Counted from the stretch's first letter, positions 1-10,274 are shown. The stretch: DNA of 34,421 bases from Brevibacterium iodinum ATCC 49514 (GCF_900169265.1 NZ_FXYX01000028.1:1-34421), one strand, 5' to 3'. Made by a program: numbers and translations. The notes: generated by a model from the sequence alone, not told the origin.

Positions 1-75
1 CGGCAGAATGTCGTGAGGTCAGGGGTCGAGAAAGTAGGCTTGGCCACGTCGAGGTCTTTCGGATGGATTGTGTGA

Positions 76-450
76 GAACTTCCATCATCGGAAGACCTCG
101 ACGTCTATCCGCGCAGCGACTCGCCGTGTCCTGGAATCACCGATCTACACTCTCAATTACGAAGAGCCGGTTTCGATGTCCACGAGACGAATCTAGCGCA
201 GGATGACTGGTGCCTCATCGACGAGTTGCCGATCACGACGGAGGAACGCACGCTCTACGATCTGCTTTTCCCGCACTTCCGGAACCGGTCCGCGGAGTCG
301 CCGCGGGCGCTCAAGGGCATCATCGCGGAGATTCCCAGCGGTCTGCGTCAGCGTCTCCGGGACTACCTCACCGAGGTGGCCCGTCGGCCGTTCGTCGCCC
401 AGATGCGCGCGGCGCTGGACAGGGAGGATCAGCCGCCGGAGATGCGGTAG
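76..450 (+). pseudogene. AbiEi-like antitoxin/regulator, C-terminal fragment
   Basis: An open frame runs from just after a TGA at 73-75 to the TAG at 448-450. It has no ATG or GTG, and its first possible start is TTG at 226, which would leave 74 residues. The segment LPITTEERTLYDLL resembles the 'GLPVTTPERTLVDLL' signature of AbiEi-type (type IV toxin-antitoxin) antitoxins and related regulators. In that family this signature follows a beta-rich middle region, and the frame upstream of 226 (RAGFDVHETNLAQDDWCLID) fits that region. The N-terminal winged helix expected in the family is not in frame. The same frame is open again upstream of the TGA to the window edge. I read this as a degraded or interrupted gene, although a short TTG-started hypothetical is possible. 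Its end overlaps the end of relA tail to tail by 22 bp. The family call rests on one motif. Confidence 0.4.
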
Positions 451-2726
451 ACGTCGAAGACGCCTTCGACCTTGCGCACGGCCGAGAGGACAGTATCGAG
501 ATGGCTGGCGTCGCTCATCTCGAAGACGAACTTCGATTGCGCCACGCGGGCCCGGGAGGTGCCGACCGATGCCGACAGGATGTTCACATGGGTCTCGGTG
601 AGCACCTTGGTGATATCGGAGAGCAGACCCGCACGATCGAGGGCCTCGACCTGGATCTGGACGAGGTAGATTCCGCTCGTCTTCTCACCCCAGGAGACCT
701 CGACCATGCGTTCGGGTTCACGTTTGAGCGAGGTGACGTTCGGGCAGTCGACGCGATGCACGGAGACTCCCGAACCGCGGGTGACGAAACCGAGGATCTC
801 GTCTCCCGGCACCGGGGTGCAGCAGCGAGCCAGTTTGACGAGCACATCGTCGACGCCTTTGACGATGACGCCTTCGGACGAGGAATGATGCCCCGAGGAC
901 TGGCCGGTGCGGTTGCGCGGCTCCGGCGGCAGCACGACCGACTCGTCGTCCTCCCCGACTTCCTTGGCCAGCAGATCGACGACGTGCTGAGCCGAGGATA
1001 CTCCGTTGCCGATCGCGGCATAGAGGGCGCTGACATCGGGCAGACGCATCTCCGTGGCAACGACTTGGAGGGCCTCCTGGCTCATCAGCGACGCGGCGGA
1101 GAACGTATGGCGGCGCATCGCCCGGGCGAGCTGTTCGCGACCGTTCTCGATCGCCTCTTCGCGGCGCTCCTTCGAGAACCACTGACGGATCTTGCTGCGG
1201 GCACGTGGGCTCTTGACGAAGCCGAGCCAGTCGCGGCTGGGGCCGGCGTTCTCATCCTTCGAGGTGAAGACCTCGACGGAGTCCCCGTTCTTCAGCTCCG
1301 TGTCCAAGGCGACGAGGCGACCGTTGACGCGGGCGCCCATGGTCTTGTGCCCGACCTCGGTGTGCACGGCGTAGGCGAAGTCGATGGGGGTGGCTCCCGA
1401 CGGCAGGCTCATCACCTCGCCCTTGGGCGTGAAGACGTAGACTTCCTTCGAGTTCACCTCGTAGCGGAGGCTGTCGAGGAATTCGTCGGGGTCGGAGACC
1501 TCTCGCTGCCAGTCCAGCAGCTGTCGCAGCCAGGCGGCGTCGTCGACCTCACCGGCGTCGGAGACCTTCACCGAACGCGCGGTGTTCGAAGTCACGGCCT
1601 TCGAGGACTTGTTCAGATCCTTGTACTTCCAGTGAGCGGCGACGCCGAATTCTGCACGTCGATCCATCTCGTGGGTCCGGATCTGGATCTCGACGGGCTT
1701 GCCGGCCGGCCCGATCACCGTGGTGTGCAGACTCTGGTACATGTTGTACTTCGGCATCGCGATATAGTCCTTGAACCGTCCGGGAACAGGATTCCAGCGG
1801 GCGTGGACGATGCCGAGGGTGGCATAGCATTCGCGCACGGATTCGACGAGGACGCGGACTCCGACGAGATCGTAGATATCGGCGAACTCGTGTCCGCGCA
1901 CGACCATCTTCTGGTAGATCGAGTAGTAGTGCTTGGGTCGACCCGTGATGGAGGCGTCGATTCCGGATTCCTTGAGTTCGCCCTGGAGCTCCTCGGAGAC
2001 CGTGGCCAGATACTTCTCGCGCTCGGGAGCACGATCCGCGACGAGTCTGACCACTTCGTCGTAGACCTTGGGATGGAGGACCTGGAAGGACAGGTCTTCG
2101 AGCTCCCATTTGATCGTGTTCATGCCCAGTCGGTGTGCCAGCGGGGCAAAGATGTCGAGGGTCTCGCGAGCCTTCTTCGTGCTGGACGACGCGGGCACGA
2201 ACCGCCAGGTGCGCGCATTGTGCAGGCGGTCTGCGAGCTTGATGACGAGGACGCGGATGTCCTTGGCCATCGCCACGATCATCTTGCGCACGGTCTCGGA
2301 CTGCGCGGCCTGCCCGTAGGTGAGCTTGTCGAGCTTCGTCACCCCGTCGACCATGGCCGCGACTTCGGAGCCGAATTCCTCGGTGAGTTCGTCGAGCGAG
2401 TACGAGGTGTCTTCGACGGTGTCGTGCAGCAGTGCGGCGGCGAGCGTGACCGGCAGCATGCCGATCTCCGCAAGGATCGTCGCCACCGCGATGGGGTGGG
2501 TGATATAGGCGTCACCGGACTTGCGGGTCTGCCCGCGGTGGGCCTCCTCGGCGACTTTGTAGGCCCGGACGACGAGGTCGATGTCCGCCTTCGGATGGTT
2601 CGACTGCAGGGCCCGGATCATCGGGCCGAGCACTCGGGGGTAGCCAGGGTTGTTCTGCGCCCTGGCCGCCCACCAGGCTAAGCGGGAGATGCCTCGCGGA
2701 CGGCGCGAATCAGCGGACGAAGCCAC
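429..2726 (-). CDS. relA: Bifunctional (p)ppGpp synthetase/hydrolase, RelA/SpoT (Rel) family
   Basis: Makes and degrades the stringent-response alarmones (p)ppGpp in the cytoplasm, sensing starved ribosomes. The protein has 765 residues, normal for long Rel enzymes. An HD hydrolase domain contains H77, HDTVED (101-106) and [10 protein letters not shown] (165-174). The synthetase domain (about 255-370) has [13 protein letters not shown] and DLVGVRV. The RFKD motif at 317-320 is the RXKD type found in bifunctional enzymes, not the acidic type of synthetase-only RelA. A TGS domain spans about 427-488, a zinc-finger region has C635, C636, H657 and C661, and an ACT domain ends the protein. The GTG start is preceded by AGAGAGGAG at good spacing, 20 bp after secF, so it is probably the last gene of the yajC-secD-secF-relA unit. 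All catalytic motifs look intact. Confidence 0.97.
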   Translation of the reverse strand: MASSADSRRPRGISRLAWWAARAQNNPGYPRVLGPMIRALQSNHPKADIDLVVRAYKVAEEAHRGQTRKSGDAYITHPIAVATILAEIGMLPVTLAAALLHDTVEDTSYSLDELTEEFGSEVAAMVDGVTKLDKLTYGQAAQSETVRKMIVAMAKDIRVLVIKLADRLHNARTWRFVPASSSTKKARETLDIFAPLAHRLGMNTIKWELEDLSFQVLHPKVYDEVVRLVADRAPEREKYLATVSEELQGELKESGIDASITGRPKHYYSIYQKMVVRGHEFADIYDLVGVRVLVESVRECYATLGIVHARWNPVPGRFKDYIAMPKYNMYQSLHTTVIGPAGKPVEIQIRTHEMDRRAEFGVAAHWKYKDLNKSSKAVTSNTARSVKVSDAGEVDDAAWLRQLLDWQREVSDPDEFLDSLRYEVNSKEVYVFTPKGEVMSLPSGATPIDFAYAVHTEVGHKTMGARVNGRLVALDTELKNGDSVEVFTSKDENAGPSRDWLGFVKSPRARSKIRQWFSKERREEAIENGREQLARAMRRHTFSAASLMSQEALQVVATEMRLPDVSALYAAIGNGVSSAQHVVDLLAKEVGEDDESVVLPPEPRNRTGQSSGHHSSSEGVIVKGVDDVLVKLARCCTPVPGDEILGFVTRGSGVSVHRVDCPNVTSLKREPERMVEVSWGEKTSGIYLVQIQVEALDRAGLLSDITKVLTETHVNILSASVGTSRARVAQSKFVFEMSDASHLDTVLSAVRKVEGVFDVYRISGG

Positions 2727-2746
2727 ACCATCTCCTCTCTCGGGAA

Positions 2747-3763
2747 TCAGACTTCGGCGTGAGTCACCGGTGGGACGTCTGCTCCCCCATCCTTCAAGCG
2801 TAGTTCACGCACGGCCTCCTCCTGTGCCTTGACCGCCGGTTCATTTGCCCGGAGGAGGGCGTAGAGGGGGCTCGCGACGAACAGCGTCGAAGCGGCTGCC
2901 ACTATAGTACCGATGAACAAGGACAAGGAGATATCGACCAGTGTTCCCGCGCCGAGCAGGAATACGCCGATGAAGAGGATCGAGGCGATCGGCAGCACCG
3001 ACACCACTGAGGTGTTGATCGAGCGCACGGTCGTCTGATTCACGCCGAGGTTGACGAGTTCGGAGAACTTGAGGTTCCGCTTCTCCTCGAATCTCGTCGT
3101 GTTCTCTCGGATCTTGTCGAAGACCACCACCGTGTCATAGAGCGAGAAGCTGAGCACGGTGAGGAAGCCGATGATGGCCTCCGGGGTAACTTCGAAGCCG
3201 GTGGCCGAGTAGATGCCCATGGTCACGATCATCACGACGAAGAGGCCGACGATCGCCGCCAGCGACATCTTCCAGGTGCGGAAGTACAGGCCCATGACGA
3301 CGAGGGCGATGGCCACGAAGATGACGAGTGCGCGGATCATCTTCGACGTCACGTCCTGACCCCATTCGGGTCCGACGAACGTCGAGGTGACGTCTTCGAC
3401 CTTCACGTCGTAGCCGGCGACGAGGGCGTCTCGGACTTCCTGCATCTGCGGGTCGGTGAGCTGGTTCGTCTCGATCTGGACGGCCGTGTCACTGGTCGGG
3501 GTCAGGCGCGGCTCGGCCCCGGAGACGACATCGTTGATGATGCCTTCGCCCTTGGCGGCCGAGGTGTCGCTGACGTGGTCGACCTGGAACTGCGAACCGC
3601 CCTTGAAGGCGATGCCGAAGTTGAAGCCGAAGATGAGCGGGACGAGCAGCGACAGGAGCACGAGGACTCCGGAGATGGCCAGCCACAGCTTCGCCTTGCC
3701 GACGAAGGGGATCGATGATTCGCCGCTGTGCAGGCGGTTGCCCCAGGCAAAGAACCGTTTCAC
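2747..3763 (-). CDS. secF: Protein translocase subunit SecF
   Basis: Inner-membrane partner of SecD that uses the proton motive force to help SecYEG-SecA export proteins. The 338-residue protein has a first membrane segment near 27-46, then the SecF signature FKGGSQFQV (about 54-62) opening the periplasmic domain. A cluster of further membrane segments follows (about 145-310), including [20 protein letters not shown] and the [13 protein letters not shown] motif. Its GTG start overlaps the secD TGA as GTGA, so the two are translationally coupled. The C-terminal cytoplasmic tail is short and charged. Length and motif order are normal for the family. Confidence 0.96.
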   Translation of the reverse strand: MKRFFAWGNRLHSGESSIPFVGKAKLWLAISGVLVLLSLLVPLIFGFNFGIAFKGGSQFQVDHVSDTSAAKGEGIINDVVSGAEPRLTPTSDTAVQIETNQLTDPQMQEVRDALVAGYDVKVEDVTSTFVGPEWGQDVTSKMIRALVIFVAIALVVMGLYFRTWKMSLAAIVGLFVVMIVTMGIYSATGFEVTPEAIIGFLTVLSFSLYDTVVVFDKIRENTTRFEEKRNLKFSELVNLGVNQTTVRSINTSVVSVLPIASILFIGVFLLGAGTLVDISLSLFIGTIVAAASTLFVASPLYALLRANEPAVKAQEEAVRELRLKDGGADVPPVTHAEV

Positions 3764-5916
3764 TTGTCAGCCTCCTTGCCGTCGTCAGCCGTCGAGTCTG
3801 TGACGGCATCGTCTTCCTCGGCCCGTCGGGCCGCGGCCTTCCGCTCGGCGATGGTCATTCCGCGCGTCGCAGCAGCGGACTTCGCCGCTTTCGTGCTCTT
3901 CGACTTCGCGGCCTTGCCGGTCGTGGCCTTGTCCGCCTTGGACGTCGTCGTGGTCTCCCCCGACTCGGACGCTGCTGCCGTCGCGGCGGTCGTATCGGAG
4001 CTGCCGTCTGTGCTCATCCCGGCCTTGCGCATCCGTGCCTTCTCGCGCCTTTTGGCCTCGGGCGACTTGTCCTTGTCATCGATGGACAGGTTGAGCGCTC
4101 CGCGATAGGCGGCGGGTTTGACCCCCAGCAGACGCGGATCCATTCCGGACATCGGGTGGCCCTCGCCGAAGAACTTCGTGCGGGCCAGGAACTGCAGCAT
4201 CGGGTGGGTGAACAGGAATACGATCAGCACGTCGATGATCACGGTCAGACCCAGGGTGAAGGCGAAGCCTCGCACCGAGCCGACGGCCAGGATGTAGAGG
4301 ATGACCGCGGCGAGCATGTTCACTGCCTTCGAGGCGTAGATCGTGCGTTTGGCACGGTCCCAGCCGACCTCGACCGCGGAGAGCAGATTGCGGCCGCTGC
4401 GCAGTTCGTCTCGGACACGTTCGAAGTAGACGATGAACGAGTCCGCCGCCATGCCGATGCCGATGATGATGCCGGCGACACCGGCCAGAGACAGTCGGTA
4501 GCCGTATCTCCATGATGCCAACAGCAGCAGCAGGTAGGTGAGCACACCGGCGACTACGAGGCTCGAGACAGTGACGAGGCCGAGCACCCGGTACTGCAGC
4601 AGTGAGTAGACGACGACGAGGAGGAGTCCGACCAGGCCGGTGAGCAGACCGATCTTGAGGTAGTTCGATCCCAGCGTCGGTGAGATCTGATCCTCGCTCT
4701 GGACCTGGAAGCTCAGCGGCAGCGAACCGTTCTTGAGCTGGTTGGCCAGAGTCTGTGCCTCGTCGAGGGAGAAGTCGCCGGTGATCTGGGCGTTGCCGTC
4801 GTTGATCACCGCGTTCGATGACGGAGCCGACAGCACGAGACCGTCGAGTTCGATCGCGAACTGGTTGTAGGGCTGCTGTTTGCCGGTGATTTCCGAGGTG
4901 ATCTGCTTGAAGATCTCACGACCGGTGGAGTCGAAGGAGAGGTTGACGGCAGGGTTGTTGGTCTGCACGCCGTTGGCTCCTGCGGCATAGCCGGCACTGG
5001 CATCGGCGAGGTGATCGCCGGAGAGCTCGACGGGGCCGAGGATGTACTTCGCCTGTCCGTCTTCGGAGCACGAGACGACCGGTTCGTCCGAGGGCTGCTG
5101 TTGGCCGCCTGTCCGGTTCTTCTTGTTCGTGCAGTCGAGCTCGGTGTATTCTTTGATGATCTTGTCGGACTGCCATGCGGAGGCGTCCTTCTCCGGATCG
5201 AAGAGGGGCCGAGGCGTCGAATCGGTGACCTTCGTGCTGTCGCTCGATCCGCTGCCTTCTCCGGACTTCTCCGCGTCCTTGCTCTCCGACGCCGAGGACT
5301 TCGTCTTCGCGGAGGCCGCGTCCGTCTTCTTCGTCTCGCCGCCGGCATTGACGACATCGCCGCCGCCGGACGGAGCCTGGTCCTCGCTCTGTCCGTCGCC
5401 CTGCGAGTCGGCGCCGGTGAGGTCCTCGAGGCGTTTGCGCTCTTCGTCGCTCAGCCCGTCATCGCCGCCCGATTCCTCGCCGCTCTTCTCCTGTTCCTTC
5501 TGGATCTGCTCCTGTGAACGCGGGTCACCGACCAGCGCCACACGACGGAAGACCAGCTGAGCCGACGAGCGGACGAGGTTTCGGGTCTCCTCGTCGGGGT
5601 TGCCCGGCAGATTCACGACGATGTTGCGGTCGCCCTGCGTCGTGATCTCGGCTTCGGAGACACCGGTCGAGTCGACGCGCTGGCGGATGATCGCCACGGC
5701 CTGATCGAGCTGCTCCTTGCTGATGTCCGTGCCCTTGGACACCTGTGGTTCCAGAATGATCGACGTTCCGCCCTCGAGGTCGAGCGCGAGCTTCGGAGTC
5801 GTCGTGGCATTCGACCAGATGACACCGCCGGCGATGATTGCGGCCAGCACCAGAGTGATGATGGTCAGCCACAGGAAGCGCAAACCAGGGCGTGGTTTTT
5901 CTTCGATATCGGACAC
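3760..5916 (-). CDS. secD: Protein translocase subunit SecD, with long low-complexity insert and tail
   Basis: Membrane subunit that pulls exported proteins through SecYEG together with SecF. A first membrane segment (about 14-34) is followed by LALDLEGGTSIIL (43-55), the SecD signature, and by a large P1 domain. Five membrane helices lie between about 415 and 600 and include the conserved AGIIIGIGMAADSFIVYFER region. At 718 residues it is longer than usual for the family (about 550-620). The excess is an acidic, Ser/Gly/Glu-rich stretch at about 133-235 inside P1 and a Lys/Ala/Thr/Ser-rich cytoplasmic tail at 614-718. Two cysteines (262 and 283) just after the insert could pair outside the membrane. 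The start is GTG. The upstream GAAAG is a weak ribosome site, and the gene follows yajC by 38 bp. Confidence 0.95.
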   Translation of the reverse strand: MSDIEEKPRPGLRFLWLTIITLVLAAIIAGGVIWSNATTTPKLALDLEGGTSIILEPQVSKGTDISKEQLDQAVAIIRQRVDSTGVSEAEITTQGDRNIVVNLPGNPDEETRNLVRSSAQLVFRRVALVGDPRSQEQIQKEQEKSGEESGGDDGLSDEERKRLEDLTGADSQGDGQSEDQAPSGGGDVVNAGGETKKTDAASAKTKSSASESKDAEKSGEGSGSSDSTKVTDSTPRPLFDPEKDASAWQSDKIIKEYTELDCTNKKNRTGGQQQPSDEPVVSCSEDGQAKYILGPVELSGDHLADASAGYAAGANGVQTNNPAVNLSFDSTGREIFKQITSEITGKQQPYNQFAIELDGLVLSAPSSNAVINDGNAQITGDFSLDEAQTLANQLKNGSLPLSFQVQSEDQISPTLGSNYLKIGLLTGLVGLLLVVVYSLLQYRVLGLVTVSSLVVAGVLTYLLLLLASWRYGYRLSLAGVAGIIIGIGMAADSFIVYFERVRDELRSGRNLLSAVEVGWDRAKRTIYASKAVNMLAAVILYILAVGSVRGFAFTLGLTVIIDVLIVFLFTHPMLQFLARTKFFGEGHPMSGMDPRLLGVKPAAYRGALNLSIDDKDKSPEAKRREKARMRKAGMSTDGSSDTTAATAAASESGETTTTSKADKATTGKAAKSKSTKAAKSAAATRGMTIAERKAAARRAEEDDAVTDSTADDGKEADK

Positions 5917-5954
5917 GTTTCAGCTTTCAGTCGGGAGAAGAGTGCGAGAACGGA

Positions 5955-6494
5955 TCAGTTCTTCTTGTCGGCATCCGAATCAGTCGGGTCCGTGGACTCC
6001 GCAGCGGCGGAGTCGTCCTCGGTCTCAGCGACTGCCTCGGCGTCGGCATCCTCGGTCTTAGCAACGGACTCATCGTCGATGACGTCGTCAGATGCGTCGT
6101 CCGGGGTGTCCTTCTCGGCGCGCTTGCGTTCGTTCATGGCATCGAGCTCGGCGTCGGTGATGGCCGGCTTCTCGTCGTCGGCGGCATCGACATCGGCGGC
6201 AGGAGCGGCGGCACCGGAAGCATCGACGGGAGCTGCGGCCTGGTTGTTCTCGATCTGACCGATGGCCTGGCGGTGGACGCGCAGAACCGTGCCGGGACCC
6301 GACTCGATGGTCACCTGGTTGTTCTCTTCGTCGATGGAGAGAACGGTGCCGAAGACACCGAAGGTCGTCATCACGGTCGCGCCGGGCACGAGACCCGATT
6401 TGATCTGCTCCGCACGCGCCTTCTGCTTACGCCGAGAATTGAACAGGAAAAAGATCAGCAGCGCGGCAAGCGCAAGAGGGATCAGCAAATCCAC
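5955..6494 (-). CDS. yajC: Sec accessory protein YajC (preprotein translocase subunit)
   Basis: Small bitopic membrane protein that associates with SecD-SecF. One N-terminal membrane helix (residues 3-18, LLIPLALAALLIFFLF) is followed by the cytoplasmic RRKQKA stretch. The compact YajC domain follows, with GATVMTTFGVFGTV (38-51) and the pattern VTIESGPGTVLRVHRQAIGQI. The YajC core ends near residue 85. The remaining 94 residues are an Ala/Asp/Glu-rich, strongly acidic, probably disordered tail, making the protein nearly twice the usual length (about 85-110). The GTG start is preceded by GAAAGG nine bases upstream. It lies 80 bp after ruvB and just ahead of secD, the standard actinobacterial order. 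The acidic tail may contact the basic SecD tail (inference). Confidence 0.93.
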   Translation of the reverse strand: MDLLIPLALAALLIFFLFNSRRKQKARAEQIKSGLVPGATVMTTFGVFGTVLSIDEENNQVTIESGPGTVLRVHRQAIGQIENNQAAAPVDASGAAAPAADVDAADDEKPAITDAELDAMNERKRAEKDTPDDASDDVIDDESVAKTEDADAEAVAETEDDSAAAESTDPTDSDADKKN

Positions 6495-6574
6495 AGATAT
6501 CAGCCTTTCATATGAATGAATCAGTGAACCAGCTTAGTTCGTCCTCACCTCTCATAGCGAACTCAAAGGCAGGG

Positions 6575-7651
6575 TCAGAACTCATAGTTTGCTGGGATCT
6601 GCATTTTCAGGTGCTTCCAGGCCGCCGTGGTGGCCACACGTCCACGTGGGGTGCGACTGATCAGGCCCTCTCGGACGAGGTAGGGTTCGGACACGGTTTC
6701 GACCGTATCGGCTTCTTCGCCGACGGAGACGGCGAGGGTTCCCAATCCCACCGGGCCCCCGCCGAAGCGCTTGCACAGCACCTGCAGAACCGACCGGTCG
6801 AGGCGGTCCAGACCGAGCTCGTCGACCTCATAGACGCGCAGGGCGTTGGTGGCGGCCTCCTCGTCGATGATTCCGCTCCCCCGCACCTGTGCCCAGTCGC
6901 GGACGCGGCGCAGCAGGCGATTCGCGATTCGCGGGGTTCCCCGTGAACGCGTGGAGATCTCTTCGAGTCCGGCGAGCTCGGATTCGATGCCGAGCATCCG
7001 AGCAGACCGCTGCAGAACTGTGAGCAGATCGGCGCTCGAATAGAAGTCGAGCAGGGCGGTGAAGCCGAAGCGGTCACGCAGCGGCGCAGGCAGCAGACCG
7101 GATCGGGTGGTCGCCCCGACGAGGGTGAATTGCGGGAGGTCGAGCGGGATGGCGGTGGCACCGGGCCCTTTGCCGACGATGACGTCGACTCGGAAGTCCT
7201 CCATCGCCACGTACAGCATCTCTTCGGCGGCCCGGGCCATGCGGTGGATCTCGTCGATGAAGAGGACCTCACCCTCCTCGAGGGAGGACAGGATGGCAGC
7301 GAGGTCACCGGCATGTTGGACGGCCGGCCCGGAGGTCACTCGCAGGCTCGAATTCATCTCATGGGCGATGATCATCGCCAGTGTGGTCTTACCCAGCCCG
7401 GGAGGACCGGAGAGCAGCACATGGTCGGGGGACTTCTGTCTGGCCTTCGCAGCATCGAGGACAAGGGAGAGCTGCTCACGCACCTGCGGCTGACCGATGA
7501 AGTCGGCCAGGCCCTTCGGACGCAGCGCCGCCTCGGCATCGCGTTCGGCCGTCTCGGCACGACCGGAGACGAGCCTCTCCTGTTCGGCTCCGGTCAGGTC
7601 CTGATCACCGAAGTCCACCTCGTAGGAGTCGGGGTCGAACGGGCCCGTCAT
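6575..7651 (-). CDS. ruvB: Holliday junction branch migration helicase RuvB
   Basis: Hexameric AAA+ motor that drives branch migration of Holliday junctions with RuvA. The 358-residue protein has the RuvB N-terminus with [11 protein letters not shown], then Walker [12 protein letters not shown] and Walker [10 protein letters not shown]. Sensor 1 lies in [20 protein letters not shown], which also carries the arginine finger, and a C-terminal winged helix ends in QIPANYEF. The ATG start overlaps the ruvA stop as ATGA, so the pair is coupled. All ATPase motifs are intact and the length is typical. Confidence 0.97.
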   Translation of the reverse strand: MTGPFDPDSYEVDFGDQDLTGAEQERLVSGRAETAERDAEAALRPKGLADFIGQPQVREQLSLVLDAAKARQKSPDHVLLSGPPGLGKTTLAMIIAHEMNSSLRVTSGPAVQHAGDLAAILSSLEEGEVLFIDEIHRMARAAEEMLYVAMEDFRVDVIVGKGPGATAIPLDLPQFTLVGATTRSGLLPAPLRDRFGFTALLDFYSSADLLTVLQRSARMLGIESELAGLEEISTRSRGTPRIANRLLRRVRDWAQVRGSGIIDEEAATNALRVYEVDELGLDRLDRSVLQVLCKRFGGGPVGLGTLAVSVGEEADTVETVSEPYLVREGLISRTPRGRVATTAAWKHLKMQIPANYEF

Positions 7652-8244
7652 CTCTTCGCACCCAGGACCTTCAGAGCGGCCTTGAGGACCACGGAGGTGC
7701 CGGCATCAGCACCGGCCTCCTTGACGACGTCGGCGACGACGTCCTCGGCCTGCGATTCCTTCCACCCGAGTCCCACAAGAGCGTCGACGACCTGCTGGTT
7801 GCCGCCGCCGAAGGACAGAGTGGGGCCGGGAGAGACAGCGGTGAGCTTCGGCAGTTTGTTCTCCAGCTCGAGGATGATGCGCGAGGCGCCCTTCTTCCCG
7901 ATTCCGGGGACACGAGTGAGCGCGTTGGCGTCCTGATTCGTGATCGCGGCGGCAAGTTCGTCGGGTCCCATCACCGAGAGGATCGCCATCGCCAGACGCG
8001 GACCGATCCCGGAGATCGACAGCAGCACCTCGAAGGTGTGGTTCTCGTCTTCGGTGCCGAAGCCGTAAAGCGTCATCGAGTCTTCGCGCACCACGAGACT
8101 GGTGACCAGTTCGATCTCCGCGCCGTGGCGGGTGTTCGCCAGGGTGTCCGGGGTGACGTGGACCTTCCGGCCGACGCCGTAGGTGAGGACGACAAGGTGG
8201 TCAGCTGCGATCCGATGCACCGTACCGCTGAGGAAACTGATCAC
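7648..8244 (-). CDS. ruvA: Holliday junction DNA-binding protein RuvA
   Basis: Tetrameric protein that binds the four-way junction and recruits RuvB. The 198-residue protein starts with the OB-fold sequence [12 protein letters not shown]. It then has two helix-hairpin-helix motifs, [16 protein letters not shown] and [16 protein letters not shown], and a C-terminal three-helix domain for RuvB contact (about 150-198, with [16 protein letters not shown]). The GTG start has AAGAAAGG seven bases upstream. It lies 64 bp after ruvC and is coupled to ruvB by an ATGA overlap. Confidence 0.97.
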   Translation of the reverse strand: MISFLSGTVHRIAADHLVVLTYGVGRKVHVTPDTLANTRHGAEIELVTSLVVREDSMTLYGFGTEDENHTFEVLLSISGIGPRLAMAILSVMGPDELAAAITNQDANALTRVPGIGKKGASRIILELENKLPKLTAVSPGPTLSFGGGNQQVVDALVGLGWKESQAEDVVADVVKEAGADAGTSVVLKAALKVLGAKR

Positions 8245-8308
8245 GGACAGCCTTTCTTAGGGGAACACGTGTACGAATCCAGATTAGCAGGCACCCGCTC
8301 CCCCATGC

Positions 8309-8905
8309 TCACTTGGCGCGCCGCATGGCCTCGGCCCACTGCTGCTGAGCCTTCGTCAGTCCGCTGCCCTGCCTCCCGCCGGCCTTGCGTTCGGTCAGGT
8401 CCTTGTTGATCCCCGGCGTCGATTGGGCCGACAGCGCCCCACGCCAGGAATGGCAGATCGCGATCGCCAGCGCGTCGGCGGCGTCGGCGGGCTTCGGTGG
8501 TGCGTCGAGTCCGAGGATCCGCGTCACCATCGAGGTGACCTGCTTCTTGTCCGCACGGCCCGAACCGGTGATCGCGGCCTTGACCTCGGATGGGGTGTGC
8601 ATGGCCACTGGCAGGCCGCGTCGGGCAGCCAACCCCATGGTCAGTCCAGATGCCTGCGCGGTGCCCATGATCGTGGACACATCGTTGCGGGCGAAGACGC
8701 GTTCGATGGCCACGCAATCGGGACGGTACGTGTCCAACCAGCTGTCGAACGCCTCGGCGATGGCACCGAGTCGGAGGTCGACGGAATCGGCGGAAGGAGT
8801 CCGCAGGACGTCGACGGCGACCATCTTCGCCTTCCGGGCGGGCAGGGTGTCGATGACACCGAGCCCGCACCGGGTCAGTCCGGGATCAACACCGAGGATG
8901 CGCAT
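8309..8905 (-). CDS. ruvC: Crossover junction endodeoxyribonuclease RuvC
   Basis: Dimeric nuclease that resolves Holliday junctions by paired cuts. The N-terminus [14 protein letters not shown] carries the first catalytic Asp (D7). E68 in VAIERVF and D141/D144 in [11 protein letters not shown] complete the four-acid metal site of the RNase H-like fold. The [20 protein letters not shown] segment is the usual RuvC region before the last two acids. The protein has 198 residues, slightly longer than average because of a short basic C-terminal end. The ATG start shares one base with the yebC stop (TGATG), so the two are coupled. Confidence 0.96.
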   Translation of the reverse strand: MRILGVDPGLTRCGLGVIDTLPARKAKMVAVDVLRTPSADSVDLRLGAIAEAFDSWLDTYRPDCVAIERVFARNDVSTIMGTAQASGLTMGLAARRGLPVAMHTPSEVKAAITGSGRADKKQVTSMVTRILGLDAPPKPADAADALAIAICHSWRGALSAQSTPGINKDLTERKAGGRQGSGLTKAQQQWAEAMRRAK

Positions 8906-9657
8906 CAGGCATCGAGTTCGGCGAGGACCTCATCGCTGACATCGGCATTCGAGTAGACGTTCTGCACCTCGTCGCTGTCTTCGAGCGCATCGATGAGTGA
9001 GAAGACCTTGCTCGCTGTCTCCGCGTCGAGGCTGACCTCGAGTTCGGGCACAAAGGAGGCCTCGGCCGAGTCGTAGTCGATTCCGGCGTCGACGAGGGCC
9101 GTACGCACGGCCACGAGGTCGGTGGCCTCGCAGATGATCTCGAACTTCTCGCCGACTTCCTTGACCTCTTCGGCTCCGGCGTCCATCGTCGCCAGCAGAA
9201 TGGCCTCTTCGTCGGTCTCCTCGGCGTTGACGGTGATGACGCCCTTGCGGTTGAAGTTGTACGTCACCGAACCGGGATCGGCCATCGAACCGCCGTTGCG
9301 GGTCACCGCCACGCGGACCTCGGAGGCGGCGCGGTTGCGGTTGTCGGTGAGACATTCGATGAGCAGAGCCACACCGCCTGCGGCGTAGCCTTCGTACATG
9401 ATCGTCTCGTAGTTGACTCCGGAGCCGTCGAGACCGCCGCCGCGCTTGACCGCACGGGTGATGTTGTCCGCGGGGACCGAGTTCTTCTTCGCCTTCTGGA
9501 TCGCATCGAACAGCGTCGGGTTGCCGTCGGGGTCGGGTCCACCGTTGCGTGCGGCCACCTCGATGTTCTTGATCAGCTTGGCAAACAGCTTGCCGCGCTT
9601 GGCATCGATGGCAGCCTTCTTGTGTTTAGTCGTTGCCCATTTGGAATGACCTGACAC
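8905..9657 (-). CDS. YebC/PmpR family protein (TACO1-like)
   Basis: Cytoplasmic protein of the YebC/PmpR/TACO1 family. Members have been described as DNA-binding transcriptional regulators, and more recently linked to translation through difficult stretches. The 250-residue protein starts with the hallmark [28 protein letters not shown] and contains [33 protein letters not shown] and [18 protein letters not shown]. The last two are conserved core motifs. The C-terminal half is acidic, as in the family. The GTG start has AGGAAGGA six bases upstream. It is the first gene of the yebC-ruvC-ruvA-ruvB run and has its own putative promoter. Confidence 0.94.
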   Translation of the reverse strand: MSGHSKWATTKHKKAAIDAKRGKLFAKLIKNIEVAARNGGPDPDGNPTLFDAIQKAKKNSVPADNITRAVKRGGGLDGSGVNYETIMYEGYAAGGVALLIECLTDNRNRAASEVRVAVTRNGGSMADPGSVTYNFNRKGVITVNAEETDEEAILLATMDAGAEEVKEVGEKFEIICEATDLVAVRTALVDAGIDYDSAEASFVPELEVSLDAETASKVFSLIDALEDSDEVQNVYSNADVSDEVLAELDA

Positions 9658-9690
9658 TGGTGTTCCTTCCTGTAGTTACAGCCTCTCAAG

Positions 9691-9696
9691 TCTATA
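9691..9696 (-). promoter_or_regulatory. Putative -10 element for yebC-ruvCAB
   Basis: On the minus strand TATAGA (followed by CT) lies 34 bases before the yebC GTG. No good -35 is visible at 17 bp. A start about 7 bases downstream would give a leader of roughly 27 bases containing the ribosome site. Confidence 0.4.
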
Positions 9697-9731
9697 CGCT
9701 GACCGCGCCGACTCATGCAGACTTCCCGTTC

Positions 9732-9751
9732 GCGATTCCGTCCGGAATCGC
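9732..9751 (-). terminator. Hairpin after the NUDIX gene, candidate terminator
   Basis: A perfect 9-bp inverted repeat (GCGATTCCG and CGGAATCGC) with a 2-base centre lies 43 bases after the NUDIX stop and before the yebC promoter. There is no clear T-run on the minus strand, so it may be a weak or Rho-assisted terminator. Confidence 0.4.
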
Positions 9752-9794
9752 ACCGGACTTCGCTGCGGACCTGTTCGGTTCCGCGGTCGTGAGC

Positions 9795-10274
9795 TCAGTC
9801 GATGACCAGCGGCACGTCGGGAACGGACCCGGCGGTGGCCAGGTCGATGAGGCCGAGGAGGTTCTTCGGATAGATCGTCTCCGTCGTGGCCAGGAGCTCC
9901 TCCCGAGTCCACCAGCGGAATTCGAGCAGGCTGCGCTTCTCGATGTCCGTCCATACCGCGTCTTCGAGTTCGATGTCCTCGCTGGTGCGGAACGCGAAGT
10001 AGGTTTCGACCTGGCGCAGCGACTTCTCCGTGAATTCGAAGACCTCGTCGCGCGTGGCCAAGGGACCGATGAGTTCGTGAGGTTCGCATTCGATCCCGGT
10101 CTCCTCCGCGAGTTCCCGGGCCGCCGTCTGCGCTGCTGACTCGCCGAGTTCGGAACCGCCTCCGCAGGTCATCCACCACTGGTGACTGGGGGTCAGCAGA
10201 TCCTGGGCACGGATCAGGAGTACCTCGTCGCGCTCATTGAGTAATACGACCCGTGAGGCTTTACGAGGTTTCAT
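9795..10274 (-). CDS. NUDIX hydrolase
   Basis: Cytoplasmic pyrophosphohydrolase of the NUDIX family, likely acting on a nucleoside diphosphate linked to another moiety; the substrate cannot be read from the sequence. The 159-residue protein has a complete NUDIX box at residues 39-61, with G39, E45 and RELAEETGI at 53-61, so metal binding should be intact. I chose the ATG at 10274 because the fold begins right after it (KASRVVLLNERDEVLLIR) and GGAG lies five bases upstream; the frame is open further upstream without family features. Its own promoter (TTGCCG, 17 bp, TATTCT) lies upstream. Its location near thrS-HIT raises a possible role in dinucleotide polyphosphate removal (inference). Confidence 0.9.
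   Translation of the reverse strand: MKPRKASRVVLLNERDEVLLIRAQDLLTPSHQWWMTCGGGSELGESAAQTAARELAEETGIECEPHELIGPLATRDEVFEFTEKSLRQVETYFAFRTSEDIELEDAVWTDIEKRSLLEFRWWTREELLATTETIYPKNLLGLIDLATAGSVPDVPLVID

Noticed and set aside
210..2681. Very long open frame on the plus strand opposite relA
   Set aside because: It mirrors relA codon structure in GC-rich DNA, has no recognisable domain and no ribosome site, and relA itself is unmistakable.
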